Shown piece by piece: positions 16,609 to 30,113 of a stretch of DNA of 64,000 nt; the stretch's first letter is position 1, and each line of letters begins with the position of its first letter. Position numbers and translations under genes: made by a program. The notes beneath the pieces were generated by a model, which worked only from the letters and a program-made list of their open reading frames with translations, had not been told where the DNA came from and ran no database searches. Source of the stretch: Pseudomonas taeanensis MS-3 (lineage in GTDB: Bacteria; Pseudomonadota; Gammaproteobacteria; Pseudomonadales; Pseudomonadaceae); contig NZ_AWSQ01000003.1 of NCBI RefSeq assembly GCF_000498575.2, positions 125,969-189,968 on the forward strand, in the 5' to 3' direction.

Positions 16609-17280
16609 ATGTCGACAAATAGAAAAGCACCCAGCTCGCCACCCTCCCGCACACCCGGACGCCCCGGCGGCGAGACCGCGGCGCAGCGCGAGCGCCTGCT
16701 CGACGCCGCCCTCAACGCCTTTTCCCATAAAGGCATCGCCGCCAGTAGCTTGCGCGGCATCGCCAGCGAGGCCGGCGTGACTCCTGCCCTGGTCAACTAC
16801 TACTTCGGTAACAAGACAAAGCTGCTCGCCGCAGTCGTCGAAGAACGCCTGCTGCCATTGCTGATGAACCTCGCTCAGGGATTGCGTCAGGTCGGCGACC
16901 AACCCATCGAGCTCGTCGGTGGCTTTATCCAAGGCATGCGCCGGATCGTCCAGGCGCATCCGTGGCTACCGCCGCTGTGGGTGCGCGAGGTGCTGTGTGA
17001 AGGCGGTGGCCTGCGCGAATTGTTGATGAGCCGCGTCGCCCCCCTGATTCCGCACCTGTTGGCCGAGCGTTTCGCCGCTGCGCAACGGCGCGGCGCCCTC
17101 AACCCCGATCTCGAACCACGCCTGCTGGTGGTCTCGCTGATCGGCCTGACCCTCTTTCCTTATGCCGCCGCGCCGATTTGGCGCGGCCTGTTCGATGCCC
17201 CCGAGCTGGACGACGAGGCGCTGGCCCGCCACACCCTCGTCCTGCTCGAGCGCGGCCTGGAGGCTCCCCGTGCGACTTGA
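16609..17280 (+). CDS. TetR/AcrR family regulator of the adjacent efflux operon
   Basis: A 223-residue regulator. Residues about 24-70 form the HTH (RERLLDAALNAFSHKG, then LVNYYFGNKTKLLAAV), preceded by a Pro/Arg-rich tail. The C-terminal ligand domain is of the CecR-like type usual upstream of YbhG/F/S/R exporters. No convincing Shine-Dalgarno precedes the ATG; the region is pure A/T. Its stop overlaps the GTG of the downstream membrane-fusion gene. Confidence 0.88.
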   Translation: MSTNRKAPSSPPSRTPGRPGGETAAQRERLLDAALNAFSHKGIAASSLRGIASEAGVTPALVNYYFGNKTKLLAAVVEERLLPLLMNLAQGLRQVGDQPIELVGGFIQGMRRIVQAHPWLPPLWVREVLCEGGGLRELLMSRVAPLIPHLLAERFAAAQRRGALNPDLEPRLLVVSLIGLTLFPYAAAPIWRGLFDAPELDDEALARHTLVLLERGLEAPRAT

Positions 17281-18235
17281 ACACTGCCTGTTCAGCTTAG
17301 CCTTGCTACTCCTCTCTGGCTGTGAACAGCAAGCACCCGAGGTGTTACCCGGCACCCTGGAGTGGGATCGCCTGGCGTTGCCGGCCGAGGCTTCTGAGCC
17401 AGTATTGCGCTGGGCCGTGGCCGAAGGCGACAGGGTCGCTGCGGGCGCTTTGCTCGTGGAGCTCGACCCACGTCGGCTAGATGCCCGCGTGGCCCAGAGT
17501 CAAGCGGAGGTCGAACTGGCCAGCGCGCGGCTACGCGAGCTGAGCAACGGCGCTCGCCTGGAAAGTATCGAGGCCGCTCAGGCCGCACTGGAAAGCACCC
17601 GCGCAAGACTCATCGAGAGCGAACGCCAGTATCAGCGCATCGTCACCTTGCAGCGGCGCGACCTCGCCGCCCTGGCCGAGCTGGACCGGGCCCGTGCTAC
17701 ACGCGATCAGGCCCGCGCCGAGCAAAATAGTGCAGCGGCGCAACTGAGCGAGCTGACCAATGGCACCCGTCCGGAACAGCTCGAACAGGCCAGTGCCGCC
17801 TTGGTCAGCGCGCGTGCCGCGCTGCACCTGCAACAACTCAACCGCCAGCGCCTGAGCGTCCGCGCGCCTCGCGCCGGACGGGTCGATGCGCTGCCTTTCA
17901 AGCCCGGCGATCAACCACCGCAAGGCGCCACAGTAGCCAGCCTATTGGTCGGCGAGGCGCCCTATGCGCGGGTCTATGTGCCGGCCTCTCAGCGCACCGG
18001 ACTGGCCATCGGCGACCGCTTGCAAGTACGCGTCGAGGGCATCGAACAGCCCTTTAACGCGCATGTGCGCAGCATCGCCAGTGAAGCCAGCTTCACCCCC
18101 TATTTCGCCCTGGTCGGCGACGATGCCAGCCGCCTGACCTACCGCGCCGAACTGTTGCTGGAAGGCTCTGCGGCGAAGAAACTGCCGGCCGGGTTGCCGC
18201 TGCGCGCCGAGCGGATTGACGATGAACAGCGCTGA
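17270..18235 (+). CDS. HlyD-type membrane-fusion lipoprotein of an ABC exporter
   Basis: A 321-residue periplasmic adaptor. The GTG at 17270 is preferred: GGAGG lies just upstream, and it gives a lipoprotein signal ending in LLSGC. A longer in-frame start would read through TetR. A biotinyl-lipoyl-like domain (LRWAVAEGDRVAAGALLVELD) is followed by a long coiled coil (residues about 70-190, rich in Ala, Gln, Glu and Arg) and a beta-barrel. It would link the inner-membrane exporter to an outer-membrane channel that is not encoded here. Confidence 0.88.
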   Translation: MRLEHCLFSLALLLLSGCEQQAPEVLPGTLEWDRLALPAEASEPVLRWAVAEGDRVAAGALLVELDPRRLDARVAQSQAEVELASARLRELSNGARLESIEAAQAALESTRARLIESERQYQRIVTLQRRDLAALAELDRARATRDQARAEQNSAAAQLSELTNGTRPEQLEQASAALVSARAALHLQQLNRQRLSVRAPRAGRVDALPFKPGDQPPQGATVASLLVGEAPYARVYVPASQRTGLAIGDRLQVRVEGIEQPFNAHVRSIASEASFTPYFALVGDDASRLTYRAELLLEGSAAKKLPAGLPLRAERIDDEQR

Positions 18236-19184
18236 AACGGTGATCCAGGCCCGCGGCCTGAGCAAGCGTTTCGGCGACCTGACTGCGGTCGACAGCCTCA
18301 ACCTGACCGTCCGCCGCGCCGAGGTATTCGGTTTTCTCGGGCCCAATGGCTGCGGCAAATCCACCACCATCCGCATGCTCTGCGGCTTGTTGCTGCCCAG
18401 CGCCGGCAGCATTGAGGTGCTCGGTTATCAGATCCCCCGCGATGCCGAGGCGCTGAAACGGCGCATCGGCTATATGACGCAGAAATTCTCTCTGTATGAC
18501 GACCTCAGTGTTGGCGAGAACCTGGAGTTTCTCGCGGCTGTGCAAGGGCTGGACCGGCAGCAGGCGCGCCAGCGTATCGCCGAACTACTGGAGCGTTACT
18601 GGCTGGCCGATCGCCGGCGGCAACTGGCCGGCACCCTCAGTGGCGGACAGAAACAGCGCCTGGCCCTGGCCGGCGCTGTGCTGCACAAACCGGATCTGTT
18701 GCTGCTGGATGAGCCGACCAGCGCGGTCGACCCGCAATCGCGCCGTGAATTCTGGGACTCGCTGTTCGAGCTGGCCGATAGTGGCACCACCCTGTTGGTC
18801 TCCACCCACTATATGGACGAGGCCGAGCGTTGTACGCGCCTGGGCATCCTCGACCAGGGCCGCCTGGTCGCCGACGGCAGCCCCAGCGAGTTGATGGTGG
18901 CGCTGCCAGGCAGCCCACTGCTGGTCGAATGCGCTCAGCCGCGCCAGGCTCAGCAGGCGTTACAAGGCACCCCCGGGGTGCTCGCTCTTACCCAGATTGG
19001 CAATTCGCTGCGCGTACTGGCAGCCCCCGTGCAGGCCAACGACGCGGCAGCGGTCGAACTGATCCAGCAACGCCTGCGCAATGCTGGCATTCAAGCGCAA
19101 GTGGCTACGACCACGGCCAATCTGGAGGACGTCTTCGTCAGCGCCACCCAACGCCCACCCCATTCCTCCGGGGAACACCCATGA
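18222..19184 (+). CDS. ABC transporter ATP-binding protein
   Basis: A 320-residue ATPase with Walker A GPNGCGKST, signature LSGGQKQRLALA, Walker B LLLLDEP and switch His in STHYMDEAERC. Domain type and neighbours place it in the YbhF/DrrA export class. The ATG at 18222, downstream of GAGCGGA, is preferred to a TTG six bases earlier. It overlaps the preceding hlyD-like gene by 14 bases and the permease by four. Confidence 0.93.
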   Translation: MNSAETVIQARGLSKRFGDLTAVDSLNLTVRRAEVFGFLGPNGCGKSTTIRMLCGLLLPSAGSIEVLGYQIPRDAEALKRRIGYMTQKFSLYDDLSVGENLEFLAAVQGLDRQQARQRIAELLERYWLADRRRQLAGTLSGGQKQRLALAGAVLHKPDLLLLDEPTSAVDPQSRREFWDSLFELADSGTTLLVSTHYMDEAERCTRLGILDQGRLVADGSPSELMVALPGSPLLVECAQPRQAQQALQGTPGVLALTQIGNSLRVLAAPVQANDAAAVELIQQRLRNAGIQAQVATTTANLEDVFVSATQRPPHSSGEHP

Positions 19185-20266
19185 ACCTGCGTCGGCTCGG
19201 TTCGATCGTGCTCAAGGAGCTGCGCCAGCTGCGGCGTGACCGCCTGACCTTCGCCATGATCATCGGCATTCCAACCCTGCAGCTGGTGCTGTTCGGTTAC
19301 GCCATCAATATGGATGTGCGCCACCTCGACGCCGCTGTGCTCGATCAGGCCAATAGCGCCCGCTCGCGAGAGGTGATCGCCGAGCTGGGTGCCAGCCAGG
19401 TGCTCAACCTGCGCTACCAACTGAGCAGCCCGGAAGAACTGAACACCTTGTTGCGCCAAGGCAAGATCAGCGCCGCACTGGTGGTGCCGAGTGATTTCGA
19501 GACACGCCTGGAACGCAACGAACGTTCGGTGTTACAGATCGTCGTCGATGGTTCCGATCAGGTTGTACAGGCCTCGGCCCGCCAGCTGGCAGGCTTCCCG
19601 CTACCGGGCAGCGACAGAAATCGCAGCGGACGGATCGAAGTGCTCAACCTGTACAACCCGCAGCGGCTGGCCCCGGTCAATACCGTGCCGGGGCTGATCG
19701 GCGTGATCCTGACCATGACCATGGTGCTGTTCACCGCCACCGCCCTAGTGCGCGAGCGCGAACACGGCAACCTGGAGATGCTGATCGCCACCCCGGTGTC
19801 GCCCTGGGAACTGACCCTGGGCAAGCTCCTGCCCTTCGCTGCCATCGGCCTGGTACAGGTCAGCGTGGTGTTACTGCTCGGCAAGCTGCTGTTCGCCGTC
19901 CCCCTGCGCGGTTCGCTAAGCGAGTTGTACCTGGCATCACTGGTGTTTATCTGCGCCAGCCTGGCGCTCGGGGTATTTATCTCGACCCTGGCGCGCAGCC
20001 AGTTTCAGGCGATGCAGATGGCCTTCTTCACCTTTCTGCCGCAGATTCTGCTGTCCGGTTTCATGTTTCCATTTGCCGGCATGCCGAAAGCCGCGCAGTG
20101 GCTGGCCGAACTCCTGCCGCTGACGCATTTTCTGCGCCTGGTGCGCGGCATCATGCTGCGCGGCGCTGGGCTCGCCGAACTCTGGCCGGCACTGGCTGCC
20201 CTGCTGCTGTTCACCCTGCTGATGCTTGGCGTGGCGGTGACCCGCGTGCACAAGCGCCTAGATTGA
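19181..20266 (+). CDS. ABC-2 type exporter permease
   Basis: A 361-residue permease with an N-terminal transmembrane helix, a large periplasmic loop (about residues 45-175) and five or six C-terminal helices. The conserved GNLEMLIATPVSPWEL precedes them. It starts at an ATGA overlap with the ATPase stop. Related operons (ybhGFSR) encode two permeases. Here there is one, so it may form a homodimer. Confidence 0.92.
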   Translation: MNLRRLGSIVLKELRQLRRDRLTFAMIIGIPTLQLVLFGYAINMDVRHLDAAVLDQANSARSREVIAELGASQVLNLRYQLSSPEELNTLLRQGKISAALVVPSDFETRLERNERSVLQIVVDGSDQVVQASARQLAGFPLPGSDRNRSGRIEVLNLYNPQRLAPVNTVPGLIGVILTMTMVLFTATALVREREHGNLEMLIATPVSPWELTLGKLLPFAAIGLVQVSVVLLLGKLLFAVPLRGSLSELYLASLVFICASLALGVFISTLARSQFQAMQMAFFTFLPQILLSGFMFPFAGMPKAAQWLAELLPLTHFLRLVRGIMLRGAGLAELWPALAALLLFTLLMLGVAVTRVHKRLD

Positions 20267-20296
20267 ACGCCCCAAGCGCGGCGATCTTCGGCACAA

Positions 20297-20328
20297 CAAA
20301 AAAGGCGCCCCATGGGACGCCTTTTTTT
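20297..20328 (+). terminator. Bidirectional terminator between the exporter operon and nfuA
   Basis: A GGCG-CCC/GGG-CGCC stem with an AT loop, bracketed by six A residues on the left and seven T residues on the right. It serves the exporter on the plus strand and nfuA on the minus strand. Confidence 0.9.
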
Positions 20329-20341
20329 GTTGTCACTCGCC

Positions 20342-20926
20342 TCAGTAGTAGGCGTTTTCCTTGTTGCTGTGATCGGTCACATCACGCACGCCTTTCAGCT
20401 CGGGAATGCGCTCCAGCAAGGTTTTTTCGATGCCTTCCTTGAGGGTCAGGTCGACCTGGCCACAGCCTTGGCAACCGCCGCCGAACTTGAGGACCGCGAT
20501 CCCGTCATCGACCACATCGATCAGGCTGACCTCGCCACCATGACTGGCCAGACCGGGATTGATCTCGGTTTGCAGGTAGTAGCTGATGCGCTCGTTGAGC
20601 GGGCTGTCTTCGTTGACCATTGGCACTTTGGCATTCGGTGCCTTGATGGTCAGCTGCCCACCCATACGGTCGGTGGCATAGTCGACCACGGCGTCGTCCA
20701 GAAACGGCTCGCTGACGGCATCGATATAAGCGGTGAAACTGGCCAGGGCCAGCGGGGTATCTTCGGGCTTCTGCTCGCCCGGCTTGCAGTAGGCGATGCA
20801 GGTCTCGGCGTACTGGGTGCCCGGCTGGGTGATGAAAACGCGAATGCCGATGCCGGTGGTGTTCTGCTTGCTCAGCAGATCAGCCAGATAGTCGTGGGCA
20901 GCGTCGGTAATGGTAATAGTGCTCAT
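20342..20926 (-). CDS. nfuA: Fe-S biogenesis protein NfuA
   Basis: A 194-residue carrier that delivers [4Fe-4S] clusters to targets. An N-terminal degenerate A-type domain is followed by a Nfu domain with the cluster motif GGCQGCGQ (CxxC). The start at 20926 gives the family's usual MSTITIT N-terminus. The upstream extension is not conserved in character. Confidence 0.96.
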   Translation of the reverse strand: MSTITITDAAHDYLADLLSKQNTTGIGIRVFITQPGTQYAETCIAYCKPGEQKPEDTPLALASFTAYIDAVSEPFLDDAVVDYATDRMGGQLTIKAPNAKVPMVNEDSPLNERISYYLQTEINPGLASHGGEVSLIDVVDDGIAVLKFGGGCQGCGQVDLTLKEGIEKTLLERIPELKGVRDVTDHSNKENAYY

Positions 20927-21069
20927 GGCAACTCCTCGCAAACATTGGCCAAGTGTACGCCAACCTCCCCGCCGCGATAAAGCTTGAGTGTTTCGCTCAA
21001 GTAAAGCGTCTTGTAACAAGTGCCGGTATGGCGAGTCCACAGACTGTGTACCTGCGGGAGTGACCGGAG

Positions 21070-21816
21070 ATGAAACCCATAGTGTCGGCTTGCATCGCGA
21101 CGCTGCTGCTCTGCCCCCTGGCCCAGGCGCAGAGCAACATGAGCGTCAGCAGCGGCGTCACGACCACCCCGATGCTCGAGCTCTTCACCTCCCAGGGCTG
21201 CAGCTCTTGCCCGCCCGCCGAACGCTGGATGTCTGAACTGAAGGACCACCCCGCACTCTGGACAGGTCTCATTCCCCTCGCCTTCCATGTCGATTACTGG
21301 GACAGCCTGGGTTGGCCGGACCCTTTCGCCAACCCAGGCTTCAGTGCACGCCAGCGGGCGTATAACCGGATAGGGGCCAGCCGCGCGGTATATACCCCCG
21401 GTTTCATGCTGGCGGGGCGCGAGTGGCGCGGCTGGTTCCAGCGACAGCCACTCAAGCTGACGAATGCAGCGGCCGTGGGCAAACTGACCCTGGACCTGGA
21501 CGGCGACAGGGTACGTTTGACTTTCGTTGCCAATCAGCCCCTGCCCGAGGGCATGACTGCCCATGTCGCCCGCCTCGGTTTCGGCCTGCGCAGCAAAGTA
21601 ACCCGTGGCGAAAATGCCGGGCAAACCCTCGAACATGACTTCGTAGTACTCAGCCTGCAGCAAATCGGCGCCAACTCAGCAAACCAGTGGCAAACGCAGT
21701 TGCAGGCTGACTCGCGCGGCGAGCGTCAGGCACTGGTCGCCTGGCTGAGTAGCCCAGGCCAGCCGCAACCCTATCAAGCGGTAGCTGGATGGCTGCCAGG
21801 TTCCGCCGGCGATTGA
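21070..21816 (+). CDS. DUF1223 secreted thioredoxin-fold protein
   Basis: A 248-residue protein with a signal peptide cut near LAQAQ. The thioredoxin-like core contains [14 protein letters not shown] (CxxC redox motif) followed by [11 protein letters not shown]. It is probably periplasmic; the substrate is unknown. It is divergent from nfuA with a 143-base gap. Confidence 0.9.
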   Translation: MKPIVSACIATLLLCPLAQAQSNMSVSSGVTTTPMLELFTSQGCSSCPPAERWMSELKDHPALWTGLIPLAFHVDYWDSLGWPDPFANPGFSARQRAYNRIGASRAVYTPGFMLAGREWRGWFQRQPLKLTNAAAVGKLTLDLDGDRVRLTFVANQPLPEGMTAHVARLGFGLRSKVTRGENAGQTLEHDFVVLSLQQIGANSANQWQTQLQADSRGERQALVAWLSSPGQPQPYQAVAGWLPGSAGD

Positions 21817-21990
21817 CAGCGACTAAGGGCTGAGCTGGCGGACTGCATCATTAGCCGTGCTGCATAGTCAGGGCGTCCTCTCGGCTGCCATGCGCAACCA
21901 TCAGACCCCAGCCTCACCGACCTTCTACAATACCTTGAGGAGAGCCCAGACTATTGAACGTAGCGCCCATCCGAACGTGGAGGTGGAGTG

Positions 21991-22407
21991 ATGTACCAGC
22001 AAATCATGATTCCTGTTGATCTGGCCCATATAGAGCGTCTGGAAAAGGCCCTGAAAACCGGCGCAGACCTGGCCAAGCTGTATGACATACCGGTTTGCTA
22101 TATCGGTGTTTCGGGCAACGCGCCCAGTGAGGTTGCGCATAACCCCAACGAATACACCACCAAACTGCAGCAATTCGGCAAGGCCCAGGCAGACAAGTAC
22201 GGACTGAACAAGGTCAGCACCGCAGCCTACTTCAGCCATGACCCGGCCATAGACCTGGATGACACCCTGCTGAGAGCGGCGAAGGAGCACGCAGCGGACC
22301 TGGTGGTAATGGCCTCCCATGTGCCCGGTCTGGCCGAACACCTGTTCGCCTCCAATGCCGGGGCTTTCGCCAGCAGCGCCACTGCCTCCGTGCTGGTGGT
22401 GCGTTAA
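21991..22407 (+). CDS. Universal stress protein (UspA family)
   Basis: A 138-residue UspA fold beginning YQQIMIPVDLAH. The C-terminal nucleotide-binding pattern is partly present: DLVVMASHVPG, then SSATASVLVVR in place of the usual GxGxxSxxxV. The ATG at 21991 sits behind GGAGGTGGAG. Confidence 0.9.
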   Translation: MYQQIMIPVDLAHIERLEKALKTGADLAKLYDIPVCYIGVSGNAPSEVAHNPNEYTTKLQQFGKAQADKYGLNKVSTAAYFSHDPAIDLDDTLLRAAKEHAADLVVMASHVPGLAEHLFASNAGAFASSATASVLVVR

Positions 22408-22471
22408 GGCCAGAGCCTGGGCTCACAACAAGGTGCTGCCCGGCCAATACTGAGGTATGCAGCGCCGGCCT

Positions 22472-24751
22472 TTACAGGTTCTCGTAGCGGTTCATATCCA
22501 GCACACCGGCCTCGCTGGGTTCGGTCTCGCGGATATAGGCGGACAGGTCGTGGAAGTAGCGCCAAAACTCGGGATGGCTGCGGCGGACACCCCAACGCTC
22601 GACGATTTTCTCGAAAGTCTTGGCATCGCGCACCTGCTCCAGCGCGCCGACAAACTCGGGCACCTCGGCTGCGGCGAGGCTGAAGATGAAGTTGGGGTAA
22701 CTGCTCAACACCCCCGGATAGACAGTCAACGTATCCAGTTTCGGCTGGTAGCGCAGCGCCTCACCGAGCATAAACGCCACGTTGCTGTGCGCGCGGTTAC
22801 GCAACAGGCTGTAGACCTCACGCTGACCATCGGCCAGCTCGACGCGCAGCACAGTGGCTTCAGGCAGCTGCTTGATCACCTTGAGCGCGCCCGCCGGTTT
22901 ATTGGCCAGGCGACTCAATGCCTGTTCGGCTGTTTGCAGCTCCGGGGACAGGCCATCGCGATGGCACTTAGCGCCGCGGCAACGGTTGATCGGATCGGGC
23001 CGTGCATTGAGCGCGGCATAGCGCGCCAGCATCGCCTCGACAAAACTACGCTGCGGGTCTGGGCCGATCAGATTCAGCGCACTGGGGCTGTCGCTGTCGA
23101 TACCCTGGTAATCCAGCCACATCTTCAGCTTGCCACTGTTCTGGTACCAGTCATCGAGAATCGCCTGGCGCGAGTCGGCCGGCATCAGGCGCAGAAAGTT
23201 CTGCTCGGCGCCGTTGCGGATCAGGTCGAAATACAGGCGGGTCTGCGCCTGATGAGACACATTGCCGTACACATCGAAGTTCACCACCAGTTGGTAGTAG
23301 GTGCGTTCCAGCAGCGGGTAGTCCATCCACCAGAGGGTCTGCGGGATCTCACCGATCAAACCTTTACGCACCGAAGCACTGTCATGCTGGCGGAAGATCG
23401 ACAGCAGCGCGTTGTCGTTACCAGTCCAGATATGCGACCAACTCGGCGCTGGCGCGTCGGCATAGCTGTGCATGCGCAGCGCCTCGTAGTCGTTGCGCTT
23501 GTCGCGATAACTGCGCCATAAGCCAAGCAAGTCACCGATATCATCGAACTGGCCGGGCATGGCCAGCAAGGGCGTGGCTGCGGTGCGGTATTTGGCATCT
23601 TTCAGATATAGATCGTGTTGCGGGTCCTGGAAAAGCACCCAGAAATTATCGCGAATCACGTCGGTAGCGATCTGCCCGCGGCACACAGGCCCACGAATAA
23701 AGGTGCGCACGAAGTATTCGGCATCATCCAACATGAACTGGTAGCGCGCCTGCGGCGGAATCGCGGCAAAGGTCTCGAAGGGGTTGGCTCGGCGATGAGC
23801 GCCATAGCCGGGCACCGCATCGACTTGCCAATCGTCCGCGAAGAACAGTTCATGCACCCGCGCCAGCTTGCGCTCACTGAGCGGATAGGTGATGTGGGTC
23901 TTGTGCACGATGACGTCCTGAATCGGCGCCAGGCGGTAATAGAACTCGGTGCCGGGGTCGTCGTTGGGCCTGCGCGTGGCAATCGGGTCGACCGGCTTGC
24001 CACTCGGCGTGCGCGAGCGCTGCAACTGGAAGAAGTGCCCAGGGTCGCCACCCTTGAAGTAAAAGTGCGCAAGAAACAGGTGCTCGTACAACCAGCGTGA
24101 AACCAGTGCCTGACGAGCCCCCGGGGCATTCAACATGTGCTCCCAGGCGGTGACTTGTTTAGCCTCGACCGCACTCGCCTGCAATGCTGGCTGATCCACC
24201 GGCGCGCCCTCGGCCAGCCAGCGCTGCAGGGTCTGATACGCCTGTTCGCTCAGCCCCGTGACCGCGAAAGGCATACCGACTTGCGGGTTCTTCTTGGCGA
24301 AGGCGTCGAACTCATCCGGCAGCGGGCATTGATTACTGCGGCGAATACCGATAGCCAGGTCGTCCGGCAGTTTGGCATTGGCGGCTAGCGGCGTATCGTG
24401 GCCCAGTTCGAGCATGCGTGCCATCAACGCCGCCTGGCTGCCCTGCTGATCCAGCACCGAGAAAAACTCCTTGCGACGCCAGGCGGCTGCGCCATGGGCA
24501 TCGATAAACAGGCGCGTGGTCGCCTGCGCCTCGGTGCGGATGCCATCGTACACCGGCAGTTTGTTGGCCCCACGCTCGACGCCTGCGCCGCTGCCCAGGT
24601 TGAGCTGGCAGGGTGAGTCGTAGCAGGCGTGGCAGGCTACACAATTGTGGGTAAAGATCGGCTGTATCTCGCGGCTATAGGACACCGGCTCGGCCGCCAG
24701 TAGCGGGCCGAGCAACAACAAGCAAGCGCCAAACAGTGCGCGAAACGCCAT
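22472..24751 (-). CDS. cti: Fatty acid cis/trans isomerase
   Basis: A 759-residue periplasmic haem protein that converts cis to trans unsaturated membrane fatty acids under solvent or heat stress. It has a signal peptide ending about LLAAEP and a cytochrome c-type motif CVACH near residue 36. The length is usual for Pseudomonas Cti. It is monocistronic and convergent with the universal stress gene. Confidence 0.96.
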   Translation of the reverse strand: MAFRALFGACLLLLGPLLAAEPVSYSREIQPIFTHNCVACHACYDSPCQLNLGSGAGVERGANKLPVYDGIRTEAQATTRLFIDAHGAAAWRRKEFFSVLDQQGSQAALMARMLELGHDTPLAANAKLPDDLAIGIRRSNQCPLPDEFDAFAKKNPQVGMPFAVTGLSEQAYQTLQRWLAEGAPVDQPALQASAVEAKQVTAWEHMLNAPGARQALVSRWLYEHLFLAHFYFKGGDPGHFFQLQRSRTPSGKPVDPIATRRPNDDPGTEFYYRLAPIQDVIVHKTHITYPLSERKLARVHELFFADDWQVDAVPGYGAHRRANPFETFAAIPPQARYQFMLDDAEYFVRTFIRGPVCRGQIATDVIRDNFWVLFQDPQHDLYLKDAKYRTAATPLLAMPGQFDDIGDLLGLWRSYRDKRNDYEALRMHSYADAPAPSWSHIWTGNDNALLSIFRQHDSASVRKGLIGEIPQTLWWMDYPLLERTYYQLVVNFDVYGNVSHQAQTRLYFDLIRNGAEQNFLRLMPADSRQAILDDWYQNSGKLKMWLDYQGIDSDSPSALNLIGPDPQRSFVEAMLARYAALNARPDPINRCRGAKCHRDGLSPELQTAEQALSRLANKPAGALKVIKQLPEATVLRVELADGQREVYSLLRNRAHSNVAFMLGEALRYQPKLDTLTVYPGVLSSYPNFIFSLAAAEVPEFVGALEQVRDAKTFEKIVERWGVRRSHPEFWRYFHDLSAYIRETEPSEAGVLDMNRYENL

Positions 24752-24922
24752 GAGCCTTCTTCCTAAAGGGTATGGAGGTGAATTCTAACTGGCGAGCAGG
24801 GACTAAAGCGAACCGCCCAAACATGAGACAAATTCATGTAAACACCCTGCCTGCTACAAATCCACGCAGCTTTGTTATCATTGCGCCCTCTCTGTTTCAG
24901 CTTTGCTCAGGTAGTTCCGTCC

Positions 24923-28639
<3,717 letters not shown>

Positions 28640-28652
28640 GTTAAGCCCTGCC

Positions 28653-28688
28653 AAACGACAAGGCCCGCGCATGCGGGCCTTGTCGTTT
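28653..28688 (+). terminator. Terminator of metH
   Basis: A perfect 16-bp stem (28653-28668 with 28673-28688) with a GCAT loop. The T-rich arm ends in GTTT. No gene is visible from here to 29085. Confidence 0.8.
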
Positions 28689-28991
28689 CACTACGGGTTG
28701 AACGGGCCGCGGCGCAAAGGCATAGTCATTGACCGCGGCTCATCGCCGACAGGCAGGAAAAGGACTTACCGCGCGTGCGGTACAACGCCCCGATGTCGTT
28801 CCACGTCATTGGTTCTGGCGGCTCATGAATAATGTGAGCGCCCGAGCGTATCTTAAAAATTCGTATGCGCCCGTTACTTAACAAGGAGTGCTCCCTTGAG
28901 CGGCAGGAATCGCGGGCAATTGTCATACAACAAGCGGCATATGGACGCTTCGCGCAAGTGGTGAGAAACGCCCTTCCAGCCCTGCCGTCAT

Positions 28992-29013
28992 ATGTAAATT
29001 AAATATCTTACAT
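28992..29013 (+). promoter_or_regulatory. Inverted repeat upstream of the first Rid gene
   Basis: ATGTAA and TTACAT arms separated by ten A/T-rich bases, 73 bases before the start codon. Size and composition fit an activator or repressor site. The binding protein is unknown. Confidence 0.35.
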
Positions 29014-29085
29014 AACTAAATTTCGCCAACCGACGCGCCTTGGCAGAGGCTAACGGCAAATAACATAATCAAAGGAGTCATATTT

Positions 29086-29451
29086 ATGAAAATTCATCGT
29101 ATCAACCCGACAAAACGCTGGTCTGATATCACCGTATTCAACGGTATCGCGCACTTTGTCGAAATAGCCGACTCGGATACTAAAGCCGACATCAGGGGGC
29201 AAGTTGAACAGATCTTTGCTCAGGCCGAGCAGTCTCTGGCAAAAATCAACAGCGACAAGCGTCGTATCTTATCGACGACCATTTACCTCACAGACTTTGC
29301 CAACCTAGCGGCGCTGAACGAGCTATGGGACGCTTGGTTTGAGGAAGGCACAGCGCCAAGCCGTGCATGCGTCAAAGCAGAACTGGCCAATCCCGATTAT
29401 TTAGTCGAGATGACCTTTGTTGCTGCGGCCGGCGATGACTATATAGCGTAA
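29086..29451 (+). CDS. Rid family protein, YoaB-like
   Basis: A 121-residue member of the RidA/YjgF superfamily. N-terminal RWSD and C-terminal PSRACVKAELANPDYLVEM match the YoaB-type subgroup. The Arg in SRAC is the carboxylate-binding residue of Rid deaminases. Rid proteins hydrolyse reactive enamine/imine intermediates to ketones and ammonia. AAAGGAG precedes the ATG. It stands alone, but a second Rid gene lies in the osmolyte island at 52465. Confidence 0.85.
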   Translation: MKIHRINPTKRWSDITVFNGIAHFVEIADSDTKADIRGQVEQIFAQAEQSLAKINSDKRRILSTTIYLTDFANLAALNELWDAWFEEGTAPSRACVKAELANPDYLVEMTFVAAAGDDYIA

Positions 29452-29672
29452 CCCGCAGGATGGCTTGAGCGCAGCGACACCCACCACCGGCAACCAGCAA
29501 AGTCTGTTGGGTATAGCCGCGTTCAACACCGACCTACGCACATTGTCCGCTAGAACCAAAGAGGTTGGTGTTATTTAAATCAGCGCCAGCCGATTCAAAA
29601 ATCAGCCTCATCCTTTAGATCTATATTTATGAAAACCATCCCATCAACAACCACTAGAAAGAGGACACCCGT

Positions 29673-30113
29673 ATGTTAACCGTGTACTTATCCGGTGAGA
29701 TCCATACCGACTGGCGCCAACAAATCATGCATGGCGCAGCCGCGCTGGATTTACCGATCACCTTCACTTCGGCCGTGACCGACCATGAGACCAGCGATGC
29801 CGCCGGCGACGTGCTGGGCCAGGAAAGCCAGCCGTTCTGGCGCGATCACAAATCCGCCAAGGTCAATGCGATCCGCACCAAGACCCTGCTGGAGAAATGC
29901 GATGTGGCCGTCATCCGTTTCGGCGATAAATACAAGCAGTGGAATGCGGCCTTCGATGCCGGTTACTGCGCGGCCTTAGGCAAGCCGTATATCACCCTGC
30001 ACGCCGAAGACCTCATCCATCCGCTCAAAGAGGTCGATGGTTCGGCAATGGCCTGGGCGCAAACAGCGGAACAGGTGGTCGAAGTACTGAAATACATCAC
30101 CAGCAAGCAGTAA
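29673..30113 (+). CDS. YtoQ family protein
   Basis: A 146-residue cytoplasmic protein with a nucleoside deoxyribosyltransferase-like fold. Visible features are VYLSGEIHTDWR at the N-terminus, VAVIRFGDKYKQWNAAFDAGYC in the middle, and a C-terminal Asp/His region. The function is not established. It has a good AGAGGA ribosome site. Confidence 0.85.
   Translation: MLTVYLSGEIHTDWRQQIMHGAAALDLPITFTSAVTDHETSDAAGDVLGQESQPFWRDHKSAKVNAIRTKTLLEKCDVAVIRFGDKYKQWNAAFDAGYCAALGKPYITLHAEDLIHPLKEVDGSAMAWAQTAEQVVEVLKYITSKQ

Noticed and set aside
16321..16959. Minus-strand frame containing repeated ITDYGLR, like a repeat protein
   Set aside because: The peptide repeat is simply the CCGTAAT tract read in one frame. 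The frame overlaps TetR and has no start signals.
24752..24922. Cobalamin riboswitch upstream of metH
   Set aside because: The gap is about 170 bases, A/T-rich in part, and lacks the conserved B12-box sequence.
28726..28926. Possible small gene (66 codons, minus strand) after metH
   Set aside because: There is no ribosome site or family resemblance, and its codon use differs from neighbouring genes.
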